Assembly: GCA_963843365.1 (NCBI GenBank)
Contig: CAWJKG010000003.1
Coordinates: 806,001-870,000 of the forward strand
DNA: 64,000 nucleotides
From: Bog-473 sp963843365
GTDB taxonomy: Bacteria > Actinomycetota > Acidimicrobiia > Acidimicrobiales > RAAP-2
Direction: 5' to 3'
A model generated the notes under the pieces. The model saw nothing but the letters and a program-made list of their open reading frames with translations. It had not been told where the DNA came from and searched no databases. Position numbers and translations under genes: made by a program. Below, in pieces: positions 27,244 through 37,836 of the stretch; position 1 is the stretch's first letter, and each line of letters begins with the position of its first letter.

Positions 27244-27531
27244 ATGGCGTACGGGGTCATACATTTCTTTCCCGGCGGAACGCAGAGTCAGTACGACAAG
27301 ACCGTTGGCGAGGTTCACCCTGCAGGCGGTGGCATGCCAGAGGGTCAGTTGTTCCACGCCGCGGGCGTGTCCGAGGGCGGTTGGACGATCGTGGCCGTAC
27401 ACGACTCGAAAGACGGTTGGGAGAAGTTCCGGGACGGAACTCTCATTCCACGCATGCAGAAGGGGATTGAGGGAGGGTTTGAAGGCCCACCTGAAGAAAC
27501 AGGATTCGAGATTCACAACCTGCTTCCCTGA
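27244..27531 (+). CDS. small conserved hypothetical protein, possible ABM-type fold
   Basis: 95 residues. MAYGVIHFFPGGT at the start, GGWTIVAVHDSKDGWEKFRDG in the middle: the pattern of a single ferredoxin-like alpha/beta unit, as in small monooxygenase-like or stress-response barrel proteins. It has a good ribosome site (GGAG, then ATG 27244). No function can be assigned. Confidence 0.65.
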   Translation: MAYGVIHFFPGGTQSQYDKTVGEVHPAGGGMPEGQLFHAAGVSEGGWTIVAVHDSKDGWEKFRDGTLIPRMQKGIEGGFEGPPEETGFEIHNLLP

Positions 27532-27540
27532 GCCGGCTGC

Positions 27541-27987
27541 CTAGTCGAGGCCTGCAGGCCAACCTGTAGCCTCGAACACGGCCACTGGGTCCAGGTAGTC
27601 ACGCCACCGTGTCACTTTTCCATCCCTGATCGTGACGATTGAGGCGAACCGATTGTCGTACGGATTCCCGGTCTGCACCGACTCGCCATGCACCTCGTAC
27701 TCGAGAATCACGACCGATGCCACGGGATCTCGGTAGACATGGAGGTTGTCAGCGCTGCGCACGGCCAAGAAGCTGTCATAGTCGCGGTACAGGTCGATGA
27801 TGTTCTGTCGGCCCTCGACGCGCTTCGGATAGCCAGGCACTGAGATCACGTACTCGAAAACGACATCGTCAGCCAGGAGGTCGAAGTAGTCCTCTCCCTC
27901 GGCGAGACCCTTCAGTCCTTCTCGAATGATGTGGAAGAAGGGCCCGTCGGCTCCAAAGTTTGATCTGTCCTCGGTGTACTTGGTCAC
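27541..27987 (-). CDS. SnoaL-like / NTF2-fold protein
   Basis: 148 residues. The cone-shaped NTF2 fold is indicated by LADDVVFEYVISVPGYPKRVEGRQNIIDLY, VILEYEVHGES and IVTIRDGKVTRWRDYLDP. Family members are isomerases, hydrolases or ligand-binding proteins; which applies here is not visible. The start GTG 27987 follows AAAGGGAG. It converges on the preceding small gene with 9 bp between stops. Confidence 0.75.
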   Translation of the reverse strand: MTKYTEDRSNFGADGPFFHIIREGLKGLAEGEDYFDLLADDVVFEYVISVPGYPKRVEGRQNIIDLYRDYDSFLAVRSADNLHVYRDPVASVVILEYEVHGESVQTGNPYDNRFASIVTIRDGKVTRWRDYLDPVAVFEATGWPAGLD

Positions 27988-28125
27988 GCAATCTCCCTTT
28001 TGACGAGCACTGCAATTGGTAAGTCGGTCGGTCTGACGGTGCCGGTCGTGATCAGAACCTTCCCATCCTCAGCCCATGTGTGTCGTCACTCTCACTTCCC
28101 CGTACGGCGGGACGGAGCGGAACGG

Positions 28126-28410
28126 TCACTCAGGTCTGCCGGAACGCAACAGATGAAGTGCCTTCTCGATGCGCCGAGCATCCACGGATGTGGTCTGAAT
28201 CTCCAACAGCTTTCTCCGATTCTTCGGGCCCCTCAAGAGCGTCACTGAGCGACGTGGCACGCCAACTGCCGCTGCCACGGCCCTCAGAGCGGCCTCGTTG
28301 GCGCGTCCGCCATCTGGCGGCTCAACGACGCGAACGATGAGTGCCCCGTCGAAGTCCCCACCGACGTTGGGCGTTGATGAATTCGGCCGGACATGGATCT
28401 CCACTCGCAC
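28126..28410 (-). CDS. DUF167/YggU-family protein
   Basis: 94 residues. Family marks: VRVVEPPDGGRANEAALRAV and VPRRSVTLLRGPKNRRKLLEI, the basic SR-K pattern that ends these small alpha/beta proteins. The start is taken as GTG 28408-28410; the longer upstream frame is not credible. Function unknown. Confidence 0.75.
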   Translation of the reverse strand: MRVEIHVRPNSSTPNVGGDFDGALIVRVVEPPDGGRANEAALRAVAAAVGVPRRSVTLLRGPKNRRKLLEIQTTSVDARRIEKALHLLRSGRPE

Positions 28411-28675
28411 TCGACCCAGTCTGCACGGTGCCCACTCCGGGCTGCCCCGTTCCCCGGGACCGGGCACTGCCCTGCGGCACTTGTCGGGCGATTGAGCCGC
28501 ATCATTGACCGGAGTACCTTGCGAGCCTTCTTCGGCGACCAACTGACCGGGGGAGAGCGGGACGACGACTGGGAGCGGCGGGAGTCGCCCAGGGGATCCA
28601 CGATTCAGGATAGGGAGCGCGGAATGATGTCCGTATCCCGGCTCAGGTCGGTCTGATCGGGAAGGAGAAGAGGCC
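28411..28675. other. intergenic region
   Basis: 265 bp between divergent genes. No recognisable feature apart from the strong ribosome site GAAGGAGAAG just before the gene at 28676. Confidence 0.4.
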
Positions 28676-28837
28676 ATGCCAACGACGACATCGATGTGCT
28701 GTGTCTGCCCGAACTGCGGAGCCACCGCCCCCGCTGGAAACCCGCGCTGCCATGAATGCGGCCACCGCACCCGTCAGAAGCCAGTTCAAATGACGGCGAA
28801 CATGGAGCGGTCGACGACCAGGGTGTTCAGGCTGTAG
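28676..28837 (+). CDS. small zinc-ribbon protein
   Basis: 53 residues. Two CxxC pairs, CPNCGATAPAG and CHECGHRT, make a rubredoxin-like zinc ribbon near the N-terminus; the remainder is basic. ATG 28676 follows a strong Shine-Dalgarno (GAAGGAGAAG, 7 bases away), which is the main reason to call it real. Similar minimal zinc ribbons often bind nucleic acid or act as subunits; nothing specific can be said. Confidence 0.55.
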   Translation: MPTTTSMCCVCPNCGATAPAGNPRCHECGHRTRQKPVQMTANMERSTTRVFRL

Positions 28838-29300
28838 TTCGATCCTGTGCCATCGCATCATCCGCAGGGCGACGTGCCGTGCCTCGGGAACATTCCTGGC
28901 TTTGCGCAACTTTTGGCCCGCCGAAGTGCGCGAGGAGTTTGATTCGCTGACGGATCATGGGCTCGATTGCGGCGGGACATCTCGCCACCGTTCATGGCCG
29001 AAGGGTTGCAGCGGAGCTGGATCGGATTCAGGACTAGGTCGGCTTGACGCTGGAACACCCGCTCCGAAGGGCCGCGGTCCAATCGGGGATCGGTTCAGTT
29101 ATGGTGCCCGGGCGAACCGGCCGGCGCCGACCTGGGGATGTCTGGGAGGCTGGCGTCCGGCCGGTTCGCACTGGGATCACCACCCTACGGTATGGCTGGC
29201 TCCTCGTTGCGAGGTCGGGGGTGTCACAAACAAGCGCGCGCCCCGTCTGGCCTTCGGCACAGGAGGTGTAAACTGCGGGTAGTCGACCGAAAGCAGGCCA
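28838..29300. other. 463-bp stretch without a recognised gene
   Basis: I find no convincing coding frame, RNA gene or repeat. Short frames exist on both strands but lack ribosome sites and family resemblance. It is somewhat less GC-rich than its surroundings and may be decayed DNA. Confidence 0.4.
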
Positions 29301-29567
29301 GTGAAGCGACTCGCAAAGCTGTCCTGGCGGTATCGGGGTACCGGCGGCGGCAGATGCACCGCTGAAGTGGATCAGCCGATCGCTGGATTTCGAGTCAAGT
29401 CAGCGATCAGATCCCATCTGTTGGCGGAACCCGAGCCCGGCGCGACAGTCCCCACGGTGTCCTGGATCTCTTTCGACGGGGACGTGTATTGGGTCCGGCT
29501 GACTACCGTCCGTGGTTGGCCGCGCACCATTCGGGTCACTCAAGGCGACGTGGACGGGGTGCGGTAG
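29301..29567 (+). CDS. hypothetical protein
   Basis: 88 residues from GTG 29301. It has an even amino-acid composition with a credible beta-strand end (VSWISFDGDVYWVRLTTVRG), but a poor ribosome site and no recognisable family. The opposite strand holds no better frame. Confidence 0.35.
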   Translation: MKRLAKLSWRYRGTGGGRCTAEVDQPIAGFRVKSAIRSHLLAEPEPGATVPTVSWISFDGDVYWVRLTTVRGWPRTIRVTQGDVDGVR

Positions 29568-29688
29568 GGCCTTCGGCACCCCGATCCGGAGGTTTGCTCC
29601 CTGCCGTGAGGTAACGGCGTCATCAGCTGCTCGAACAGACGACCCAACAGGGTGATGCTCTCGTCGGTCCGTCCGACGATCAGAGAGA

Positions 29689-30293
29689 TCACTCGGCCTC
29701 GTGCTCCACCCGTCGTCCGAAGAGAGCACTTTCGAGCATGTAGAAGAAGGCGATGACCGCGAACAGGACCACACTCAGCTTCGGCCACGCGAAGGCCAAG
29801 ACAGTGGCGGTGAGGTAGATCAAGGGTCCGGGGAGAAAACTCCGGGAGATACCGGTCACCGTCGTTGGATCGGCGTCGGCACGCAAGAGCCGCCCACCCG
29901 CGGGCATAGAACCACAGAGCGTTGTAGGCGAACGGCGGTCAGGGTCAGCAGGGTGAATCCGTAGGTCAGCGCGGCAGCCTCGAGGCCCGGACGATGGATG
30001 TTCTCGGCGACGAGCTTCGTGGGGAATGGTACAAACGCCACGCACATCAAGAAGACGACGTTGATCATCAGGAACGTTCGATCGAGCTTGTCGATTTGGG
30101 AGAAGACCCCGTGATGATTCGCCCACATGATCCCGATTGTGAGGAAGCTCACCGCGTACGCCGCATACGAGGGCCACGCGTGGACGAGCGCCGTCCCCAA
30201 GGGAGCTCCCGTGACGGTGACGTTGAGAATGAGCAAGGTGGCCGCAATGGCGAACACACCATCACTGAACGTTTCCAGGCGCGCCGTCGTCAC
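29689..30293 (-). CDS. TMEM175-like (DUF1211) potassium channel family protein, one frameshift
   Basis: About 200 residues, six membrane helices. The first helix carries the hallmark FSDGVFAIAATLLILNV, then IGIMWANHHGVFSQIDKLDRTFLMINVVFL. Prokaryotic TMEM175 proteins form tetrameric potassium channels. The frame changes near 29915, after LTLTAV; the second frame provides the last two helices (ISRSFLPGPLIYLTATVLAF and on) and stops at 29689. The start is taken as GTG 30291-30293 (VTTARLETFSDG). Confidence 0.82.
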
Positions 30294-30391
30294 GGCCGCA
30301 GGCGAGCCCTGCGCCGGCAAAATCCGAGCGGTGGCCGGCAGACGCCGAGCGATCGTCGTCAGCTGAGCGGTCGGGACAACGGAGACGAAGG

Positions 30392-31225
30392 TCAGACGCC
30401 GGGCGTGGTCGGCCTCACGTCGTAGCGCAGTTCCCCTGACGACGTGTCGATGTCGTAGTACTCGACACCCGTCTCCACCTGAGGGCCATCCGCGCCGAAC
30501 GCGACGGCGATCTTGTTGGCGGCATTGCGGACGATATCGAGGATCAATTCGGTGGCGGCGCCGGGACCCCACGCGGATACCACCTGCTCCCCGAGCCCCG
30601 GTGGCCACAGGGTCGGCTGCCAGACGAAGGCGTCCACGACCTGCAGAGCCAGGGCCTGGGTGTCGGAGACAACGCGTGGATCCCGGCTCTCGAACAGAGC
30701 CGGCCCTCCCGCGAGATCGATGGCCGTGACATTCCGGCGGGTCTGGCACAGCCGGCAGTTGTGGGCCCTGGCCCCGCGGAGTCTGACCAGCTCGGAGGTG
30801 ACCGGGTCCAGCGCTGAAAGCTTGGCGACCTCGAGCAGGAATTTCTCCTGGGCCGCCCAGGCGTCCACCTGCGTGGTGGCCGGGACCGCAGACCACTCCT
30901 CGCTGAACATCTGGCGCCAGGCGGTCCCGGCGCGCAGCATCATGTCCTCCGTCCACAGGGCCAGGACGAAGGCCGGAGCAGCGCCTCGGAGTTCGGCCAG
31001 CCCGGCTGCTCGGACCGCAGGGGTCATGGAGGCCACGTCGATGACCATCTGCGCCGCGAAGGTCACCGCGTCAGAGTTCGCGAGAGCGGGTGCAGCCGAG
31101 TCCAGGCTCGCCCGAGCAACGGCACGGGCCAGTTCCATCTGATCTGTCGGCGTGCGTGATGCCACCGCACCCAGCAAGTCGTCCCATGCCGCGAAGGCCG
31201 CTGGCGCCTCGTCCCGAGCGATCAC
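30392..31225 (-). CDS. AhpD-like / carboxymuconolactone decarboxylase-like protein
   Basis: 277 residues, mainly helical. The segment LVRLRGARAHNCRLCQTRRN contains the CxxC of AhpD-like proteins in the correct position after a Glu/Arg-rich helix. Such proteins act as peroxidase partners or gamma-carboxymuconolactone decarboxylases. It is larger than AhpD itself (about 175 residues), so two helical domains are likely. Confidence 0.7.
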   Translation of the reverse strand: MIARDEAPAAFAAWDDLLGAVASRTPTDQMELARAVARASLDSAAPALANSDAVTFAAQMVIDVASMTPAVRAAGLAELRGAAPAFVLALWTEDMMLRAGTAWRQMFSEEWSAVPATTQVDAWAAQEKFLLEVAKLSALDPVTSELVRLRGARAHNCRLCQTRRNVTAIDLAGGPALFESRDPRVVSDTQALALQVVDAFVWQPTLWPPGLGEQVVSAWGPGAATELILDIVRNAANKIAVAFGADGPQVETGVEYYDIDTSSGELRYDVRPTTPGV

Positions 31226-31375
31226 GTTCTGACCCTACCTGGTTGGTCGACGTGTCAGGGAGGCCGTGAAGGGCAAGTCCATACACGAGCGACCACCGCA
31301 ATCGGCGGACGTGACGCGTTGTCATGAACCCGCTCTATCCTCGTTCTGCGATGACGGTCGCCGGGGAACTGCGGG

Positions 31376-32632
31376 ATGCAGCGAATGACTGAGGTCCGTG
31401 CCGTCCCGTTATCCACGGAGACCGTCCAGCGACTGGTGTGGGTGCTCGCGCTCACCACCTTCCTGCTCTGGGCGGGTGCGAGCTCGATCCTGCCCCTGCT
31501 CCCGGAATACATCAAGAATCGGGGTGCGTCCGACGGGCTCGTCGGGGTCGTCATGGCGTCCTACTTCATTGCCGCACTCGTTCTGCAATACCCCGCGGGA
31601 CGGCTGGCGGACAAGCTGGGGAGGAGGAGGATCATCGTCGCCGGCTTGTTCTGTTACGCCATCGGCAGCTTCGGATTCCTCATCCACCTCCCGCCGACCG
31701 TGGACGTCGTCTGGCGAGGCCTCCAGGGTGCCGGATCGGGCACAGTCGAGGTTGCGTCACTCGCCATGATCTCGGGCGCGGTGGACATCGCTCGACGCGG
31801 CCGGGCGTTCGGCACCGTGTACGGCATGCAGCTGGCCGCCATGGCGATCGGTCCGCTCATCGGAAGCCTGATCGGGCAGCGCAACATGGCCGTGCTGTTC
31901 GTACTCGCGGGTTTCGGTTCCCTGGCCGCATGTGTCCCGATCCTGGGACGAGGCGTCGTGGCCCAAGCCGATGCGAGCATGGCCAGAGCGGATAGTGCGC
32001 AAGTGAAGCGATTTCCGCAGATGAATCGGGCGCTCATCGGAGCGTTGCTGTCGGCTGGTGCGTACGGGCTGACCATCGGTGTCTACGAATCGTGTTGGAC
32101 CCTGTTGCTCGAGCTTCGCCACGCCAGTGACTGGCAAATCGGTCTGAGCTGGACGCTGTTCGCCGTTCCTTTCGTCGTGGCGTCGCGTCCTGGCGGATGG
32201 CTGGCCGATCACACCGACCGCCGGTGGCTCGTGGTCTCCGCACTCGGGTTGTCCATCGCCTTGTGCTGCTCGTATCCCTTCATCGGCAGTATCTGGCCGC
32301 TCCTCGCCCTCGGGGGAGTGGAGGCATTGGGCATGGCAATCGCGCTCCCTGCCGCTCAGTCGCTGCTGACGCAGGGTTCGCCCCCGCACGAGCTGGGAAG
32401 GGTGCAAGGCCTCTTCTCCTCGAGCGAAACCGGCGGTATCGCACTGGCGGCGGCTGTCGGCGGCGCACTCTTCGGGGTGGTCAGCTGGGCACCCTTTGTC
32501 GCCGGAGCGGCGGGCGCACTCGCCCTGACGGCGGCGCTTCCTTTCGTCTGGTGGACGGTGTCCGGACGAGTAGCGCAGGCCGCGGCGCACCACGAACTGC
32601 TCACAGAGGGTCCGACGATCATCCAGGCCTGA
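31376..32632 (+). CDS. MFS transporter (drug/metabolite efflux type)
   Basis: 418 residues, twelve membrane helices. The loop between helices 2 and 3 has GRLADKLGRRRIIVAG, the major-facilitator signature, repeated in the second half as GGWLADHTDRRWLVV. DHA1-like drug:H+ antiporters have this form; the substrate is unknown. Start ATG 31376; ATG 31385 is an alternative. Divergent from the AhpD-like gene. Confidence 0.88.
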   Translation: MQRMTEVRAVPLSTETVQRLVWVLALTTFLLWAGASSILPLLPEYIKNRGASDGLVGVVMASYFIAALVLQYPAGRLADKLGRRRIIVAGLFCYAIGSFGFLIHLPPTVDVVWRGLQGAGSGTVEVASLAMISGAVDIARRGRAFGTVYGMQLAAMAIGPLIGSLIGQRNMAVLFVLAGFGSLAACVPILGRGVVAQADASMARADSAQVKRFPQMNRALIGALLSAGAYGLTIGVYESCWTLLLELRHASDWQIGLSWTLFAVPFVVASRPGGWLADHTDRRWLVVSALGLSIALCCSYPFIGSIWPLLALGGVEALGMAIALPAAQSLLTQGSPPHELGRVQGLFSSSETGGIALAAAVGGALFGVVSWAPFVAGAAGALALTAALPFVWWTVSGRVAQAAAHHELLTEGPTIIQA

Positions 32633-32692
32633 TGCCGCGTCATCGCGCGCTGGCGGATTCGCCGCACCGGGGTGGTTCCCTCGGAAGCGGCG

Positions 32693-33761
32693 TCAGGGAC
32701 TGTCGATGAGGGAATTGATCCTCGCGTTGAGCTCGGACTGATCGGCGACGTGAATGTACGTTTCCTCCGGCTGTCCCAGGCCCGAGCCCCAGGACAATCC
32801 ACCCTGCGGGTTGATGGTCGCGGCGCCACCCTGACCCAGCACCGTGAACGCGCCCGGAGCACCGTCGACGGCATACAGGAGGGTCGGTCCATCCCAGTCG
32901 CCGTCTCCGGGCGGACCGCAGCCGAACAACTTCGTATAGACGATGCGCATGGGATTCTTCGGGGGGACAGCGGTACACAGTTCGCCGCCGACCTTCGTGT
33001 TGGCACCGGTGAACCCGTCGACCCATGCCATGGCGGTCGGCCATCCGTCAGGGCTGACGAGCTGCTGGGTCGCCGCGACGTCCAGACCCTCGTTCGTGAG
33101 CGGCGGTCCTCCTGTCGGGAACAGCCCGTCTTCGATCACGAGACTCTTGACCTTCCTCGCCACGAGCGTCCGACCCGGCAGCGAGCTGCCTTGTCCAGGA
33201 CCGGACCGCAACAGCTCCGCCAGGTTGGTGTCACCGCCGATCGCCACGACCGTCACGGAGTGGTCCGGCTGCTTCGCCAGGACGTGCCGGTAGAGGTCGA
33301 CCGCTGGCTGCGCGTCCGCGCTGTTGCGGATGGCGTGGGGAAGCTCTTCCGCCAGGACGTCGCTGTACCCGTGGGCCGCGGTGTCCGCCGAGCTGTCCGC
33401 GACCGCTCCGATCGGAATTCGGCTGTGGCCATAGGCGGTATCGATCGCGTCGAGCGCGGCGGACGCCACCGGGTTTCGGATGTCCGACATGACGGCGAGG
33501 ATCTCGACTCTGCCCCGCTGCTGCAACACGTTGGCCATTCCCAGGGCGGTGGCATCGTCCCACCACCGCGAGAGGTCACTGTCGATGATGATGCGCTCGG
33601 GGGCGTTGCCGCGCGGGGGACGAGGCCGCGGCGGTCGACACGACGCCGAGCAGGCTCAAGGCAGCGAGCATGGCCACCAAGAGCCCTGTCGCGACGGACG
33701 TGATTCCCCGGGTCGATGACCTGCGCGATCGCCCGCGTTCGGTGTCCTCCAGCCGGCTCAT
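32693..33761 (-). CDS. secreted inosine/uridine-preferring nucleoside hydrolase, one frameshift
   Basis: An N-terminal signal peptide (ITSVATGLLVAMLAALSLLG) then the calcium-binding Asp cluster RIIIDSDLSRWWDDATALG of the nucleoside hydrolase family. The signal peptide and enzyme are in different frames with the shift near 33615, where a run of Cs occurs. The mature part to 32693 is about 300 residues, with VTVVAIGGDTNLAELL and a distal DGFTGAN. It would release ribose from nucleosides outside the cell. Start ATG 33759-33761. Confidence 0.8.
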
Positions 33762-33870
33762 TGCACCGACACTCTGCCACCGAGCCGGTCCGCCTGTCGG
33801 CCGGGACCGTTCAGCGCGCTGAGGCGTGGGATTACGCTGCGTACGCACCAGCCGAGGAGATTGGATACCA

Positions 33871-34479
33871 ATGCCGTTCATAACCAGCCACATGAGCATC
33901 TCTCTCGACGGGTTCGTCGCAGGCCCCGACCAGAGCGTGGACAACCCGCTCGGCGTCGGCGGGAAGGAACTGCACCACTGGCACCTCGACGACCCGAAGC
34001 ACCCGGTCGACGAGGCGTTCACCCAGCGGCTGCTCGGGCCCCGCGGCGCCTACATCATGGGTCGCAACATGTTCGGTCCGGTGCGCGGCGAGTGGGGCGA
34101 TTCCGATTGGCGCGGTTGGTGGGGACCCGAGCCTCCCTATCACGCCCCTGTGTTCGTCCTTACCCATCACGCGCACGACCCGATCGAGATGGAGGGCGGG
34201 ACCACCTTCTCCTTCGTGGACAGTTTCGACAGTGCAGTGGCGGCGGCCACCGAAGTGGCGGGCGACGAGCCGATCGACGTGGCCGGCGGTGCATCGGCGG
34301 TGCGACAGGCGATGCGGGCGGGTTGCCTGAACGAGCTGGTGCTCGACATCGTGCCGGTCCTTCTCGGGCGAGGGGAGCGGCTGTTCGACGACGTCACACG
34401 GTTGGCCGCAGAGCCCGTGGAGGTCGTCACCTCGCCCCTCGCCACACACGTGGTCTACCGGATTGATTCTTCCCAGTAG
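33871..34479 (+). CDS. dihydrofolate reductase-like (RibD C-terminal) protein
   Basis: 202 residues. ITSHMSISLDGFVAGPDQS at the start is typical of the RibD_C/DHFR-related family; AYIMGRNMFGPVRG and IDVAGGASAVRQ with LVLDIVPVLLGRGERLF complete it. These are NADPH-dependent reductases of uncertain substrate. ATG 33871 follows GAGGAG. Confidence 0.87.
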   Translation: MPFITSHMSISLDGFVAGPDQSVDNPLGVGGKELHHWHLDDPKHPVDEAFTQRLLGPRGAYIMGRNMFGPVRGEWGDSDWRGWWGPEPPYHAPVFVLTHHAHDPIEMEGGTTFSFVDSFDSAVAAATEVAGDEPIDVAGGASAVRQAMRAGCLNELVLDIVPVLLGRGERLFDDVTRLAAEPVEVVTSPLATHVVYRIDSSQ

Positions 34480-34509
34480 CGACCCGGCCCCACACGCGAC
34501 GGCTCGGCG

Positions 34510-35683
34510 GTGAACGGTTCCGTGGAGAGCCAGCTACCGGTGTCGGGCCTCTGTCCGGTCGAGTGCACACCCGTCCGGGATGCGTTCGTCTCCAACTTCA
34601 CCGAGAGGGGCGAGGTGGGCGCCGCGCTCTGCGTGATCGTCGGAGGCGAAGTCGTCATCGATCTCGTAGGCGGTTGGCGCGATGCGACCAGGAGCGAGCC
34701 GTGGCGAGACGACACGCTGGTCAACATCTACTCGGCCGGCAAAGGCGTGCTGGCAACCCTGTCCTTGCGACTGGTCGAGGCAGGGGAGCTCGGGCTGGAT
34801 GATCGCATCACGGATGTCTGGGAGGAGTACGGGCGCGCCGGCAAGGGGTCCACCACCGTCCGGCACGCCCTCGCCCACCTGGCCGGTGTGCCGGCCATCC
34901 GCCAGCCTCTGACGAACGACGACCTGTGGGATTGGGGTCGCATGACCGACGCGCTCGCCGCGACGGAGCCGTGGTTCGAGCCGGGATCCCGTCTGGTGTA
35001 CCACACGAACACCTACGGCCATCTGGTGGGCGAGATAGTCCGGCGGGCCGGCGGCCGGAGCGTGTCGTCCGCCGTGCGCACCGTGGCGGAGTCGCTCGGG
35101 GCCGAGGTGTGGTGCTCGGTGCCACCCGAACACCAGCATCGGTGTGCCGATGTCCTCTTCGAGTCACCACCGGCGCTGCGCGGCGTCGGTCGCCCGGGCC
35201 AGCGCATCCGGCGACGAGCTCGAACAGATGCTCGCCTTGGCCTACATGAACCCTCCCGGCTACGGGTCGGTGGGTGTCGTCAACACCCCGCGGTGGCGAG
35301 CAGCGCAGATCCCCGCCGCGAACATGCAGGCAACGGCCCGGGGCCTGGCCTTGGTCTACGACGCGCTGCTCCAGCCGGGCCGAATCATTTCGTCCGAGCT
35401 CCTGACCGAGGCGACGACGGTGCAGTCGTCGGGGCACTGTCCGATCCTGGGTGAGGACATCGAGTACGGGCTCGGCTTCGTGCCCACCTCGGCCCGGCGG
35501 CGCATGGGAACGAACCCTCGGTCCTTCGGGCACTTCGGGACCGGCGGCGCCGTCGGGTTCGGGGATCCCGATGCAGGCGTGGCCTTCGCCTATGTGATGA
35601 ATCACGTGATCCCGCGTTGGCAGAGCAGCCGCAACCGGGCGCTCATCGATGCGCTTTACGACTGCCTGGCGCAGCTGGGGTAG
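34510..35683 (+). CDS. serine hydrolase, class C beta-lactamase / esterase family, one frameshift
   Basis: About 390 residues across two frames. The SxxK nucleophile motif is NIYSAGKGVLATL; the YxN-type motif is YHTNTYGHLVGE; a C-terminal HFGTGGAVGFGDPD matches the HTG/HGG region. The family includes esterases and peptidases (EstB-like, D-aminopeptidases) as well as beta-lactamases. The frame moves by one near 35190, between VLFESPPALRG and SGDELEQML. The start is GTG 34510. Confidence 0.82.
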
Positions 35684-35720
35684 CGGGGGCAGACCGCGTC
35701 GTCCACGCCGCCGCAGTGTC

Positions 35721-36662
35721 TCAGCGGTGCAGCGACTTGAAGCGTGCCACGACGAGGGTCCCGATCAGGGTGTAGCCCTTCGTGGTGGCGTGGATGTTGC
35801 CCTGGGCGCAGTACCACGTCAGCGTGCAGACGCTCGCCACGGCGGCCGGGATGGTGCCGTAAGTGCGGGAGTGGACGCGACGGGTCAGTGGCACGTAGGC
35901 GCCGGTCGCCTTGGTGACGTCGACGAGGGTGCCGTTGGCCGACGCGTAGGACTTGGAGAGTGCCGGGTTGATGAGTGCCTTGAACGCCACGACGGAGAGC
36001 TTGGCCAGTGAGACGGCTGCGGTGGGCGCCGGCTGCTTCGGGTAGACGTAGCTCCCGAGGATCACGTCCGGGTAGGTCAGCCCGATCAGCGGAACCCCTG
36101 GCCCCGCCGCGGCGCGGAGCGAGGCAGCCAAGCTGCTGACGTTCTTCGTGATGGCGGTGACCGCGGTGGACACACAGCCGATCGGATTGGCCTGGGTGGC
36201 GCAGGCCGTCACGTCGTTGCCGCCGATGGAGACCGTGATGAGCCCGATGTGTCCTTTGTGCGCGGCGAGGAAGGTGAGGGCGGCCGCTTCCTGTGTCGTC
36301 GTCGGGTACGTCATCACCCCGGCTGTGTGCGGCAGGACGTCGGGACACCCCACCGAGGAAATCAGGGAGGTGGTCGTCGCCCCGCCACAGCCGAAGTTGA
36401 CCAGGGTCATCCGCGTCGCCTTGGCTACGACGGCGGTATACCCCGGAGTGGCGCCGCGGTCGGGCTGATAGCCGACCGAATAGGAATCCCCGAGTGACAC
36501 GTAGTAGGTGCGGGATCCGGTGGCGGCCTGCGCACTTTGCGCTCCGCCGAGAAATCCGACCAGACCGCCGAGAAGGACCGCCGACGCGCTGAGAACCGTG
36601 ATCCCGAACCGATGGTGGCGCAACCTCTCACTCCCTTGCTGCCGGATCGTCCATTGTCCCAT
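35721..36662 (-). CDS. secreted SGNH/GDSL hydrolase
   Basis: 313 residues. A signal peptide (ITVLSASAVLLGGLVGFLGGAQSAQA), then block I YYVSLGDSYSVGYQP with the nucleophile Ser, block III ITVSIGGNDVTACA, and a block V candidate GNIHATTKGYTLIG with the His. The spacing matches lipase/acetylesterase enzymes of the SGNH fold found in actinobacteria (Streptomyces lipase-like). Four Cys probably make disulfides. Start ATG 36660-36662. Confidence 0.87.
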   Translation of the reverse strand: MGQWTIRQQGSERLRHHRFGITVLSASAVLLGGLVGFLGGAQSAQAATGSRTYYVSLGDSYSVGYQPDRGATPGYTAVVAKATRMTLVNFGCGGATTTSLISSVGCPDVLPHTAGVMTYPTTTQEAAALTFLAAHKGHIGLITVSIGGNDVTACATQANPIGCVSTAVTAITKNVSSLAASLRAAAGPGVPLIGLTYPDVILGSYVYPKQPAPTAAVSLAKLSVVAFKALINPALSKSYASANGTLVDVTKATGAYVPLTRRVHSRTYGTIPAAVASVCTLTWYCAQGNIHATTKGYTLIGTLVVARFKSLHR

Positions 36663-36706
36663 GCGACGTCCGCGGCGAGCCGTCGGCGAGCGGGCGAGCG
36701 TCGCCC

Positions 36707-37836
36707 TCAATCGATGCCGAACCAGCGGCGGCGACGCGAGGCGCCGAACTCGACCTTCGAGGCCACAATCGCTTCGGATGCCGGGGTGAAACTCCCGAAG
36801 GGGGTCGGGCCCGACAGGAAGTTGGCCTCGAACTGCGCCACCCGGTTCCCGCCGAACTCGATGTAGCAGATGGCCTGGCCCTGGTAGGGCCCCGGCGTGT
36901 TGCCGCCCCGGATCTGGTGGACGAGCACCTCAGCGAGGGTGCGTGCTTCTCCCTCGGCGATGGCGCCTACCCGTGGCACCGGGGCGCTGGTCACGTCGCC
37001 GACGGCGTACACCCCTTCGAACTTGGTGGCGAATGTGCCGTGGTCGACCGGGATCCAGCCGTCCTCGGCCAGAGCGGAGTCCGCGACGACCTGAGGCGCC
37101 CGGTGCACGGGGATCCCGAGGAAGAGGCCGTACGGGGTTGTCCTGCCGTCTTCCAGCGTGGCGGTCTTGGTCGTGGGGTCGAGCGCGGTGACCTTCGACT
37201 GCGGCCACCACTCAATGCCACGCTCGCCCACGGCATCCAAAATGCCTGCCGAGGCCTCGGGTGAAATGGGGATGGGCGTCGCCATGGGGCTGATCACCTT
37301 GATGGTCGAGCCGGCTCGCCGGCCGTTCCTCTCCAGGAAGTCGTGCAGCATCAGCGCGGTCTCGAAAGGTGCCGCGGGGCACTTGAAGAAATTCCCCAGT
37401 ACCCCGATGATGACATCGCCCCCCTCGAAGGCGGGCAGCATCTGGCGCACGCGGGCGGCTCCTGCCACCGAATAGAACTCCGATCCCTCCTCCACCATGC
37501 CGGGAGTTGCGGCGGGGTGCAGGTCGGCTCCGAGCGCGACCACCAGAATGTCGGGCTCGTACGTCGCCGCGTTCGTCGTGACGCGACGCGCCTCGGGGTC
37601 GATGGTGAGGACGGTCTCCTGGACGAACCGGACGGACGGCTTGTCGAGGAGCGCGTAGGGCACCCGCACGCCGGCCAGGTCCTTGCGTCCAAACATGAGG
37701 TCGAGCTTGGAGAACCCGAAGACGAACGCATCGCTGCTGTCGACGAGGGTGACCTCGACGTCGCCGGGAACCTCGGCCGACAAGATGGTGGCCAGTTCCA
37801 GGCCGGCAAAGCCGGCACCGAGTATGAGCACGGACT

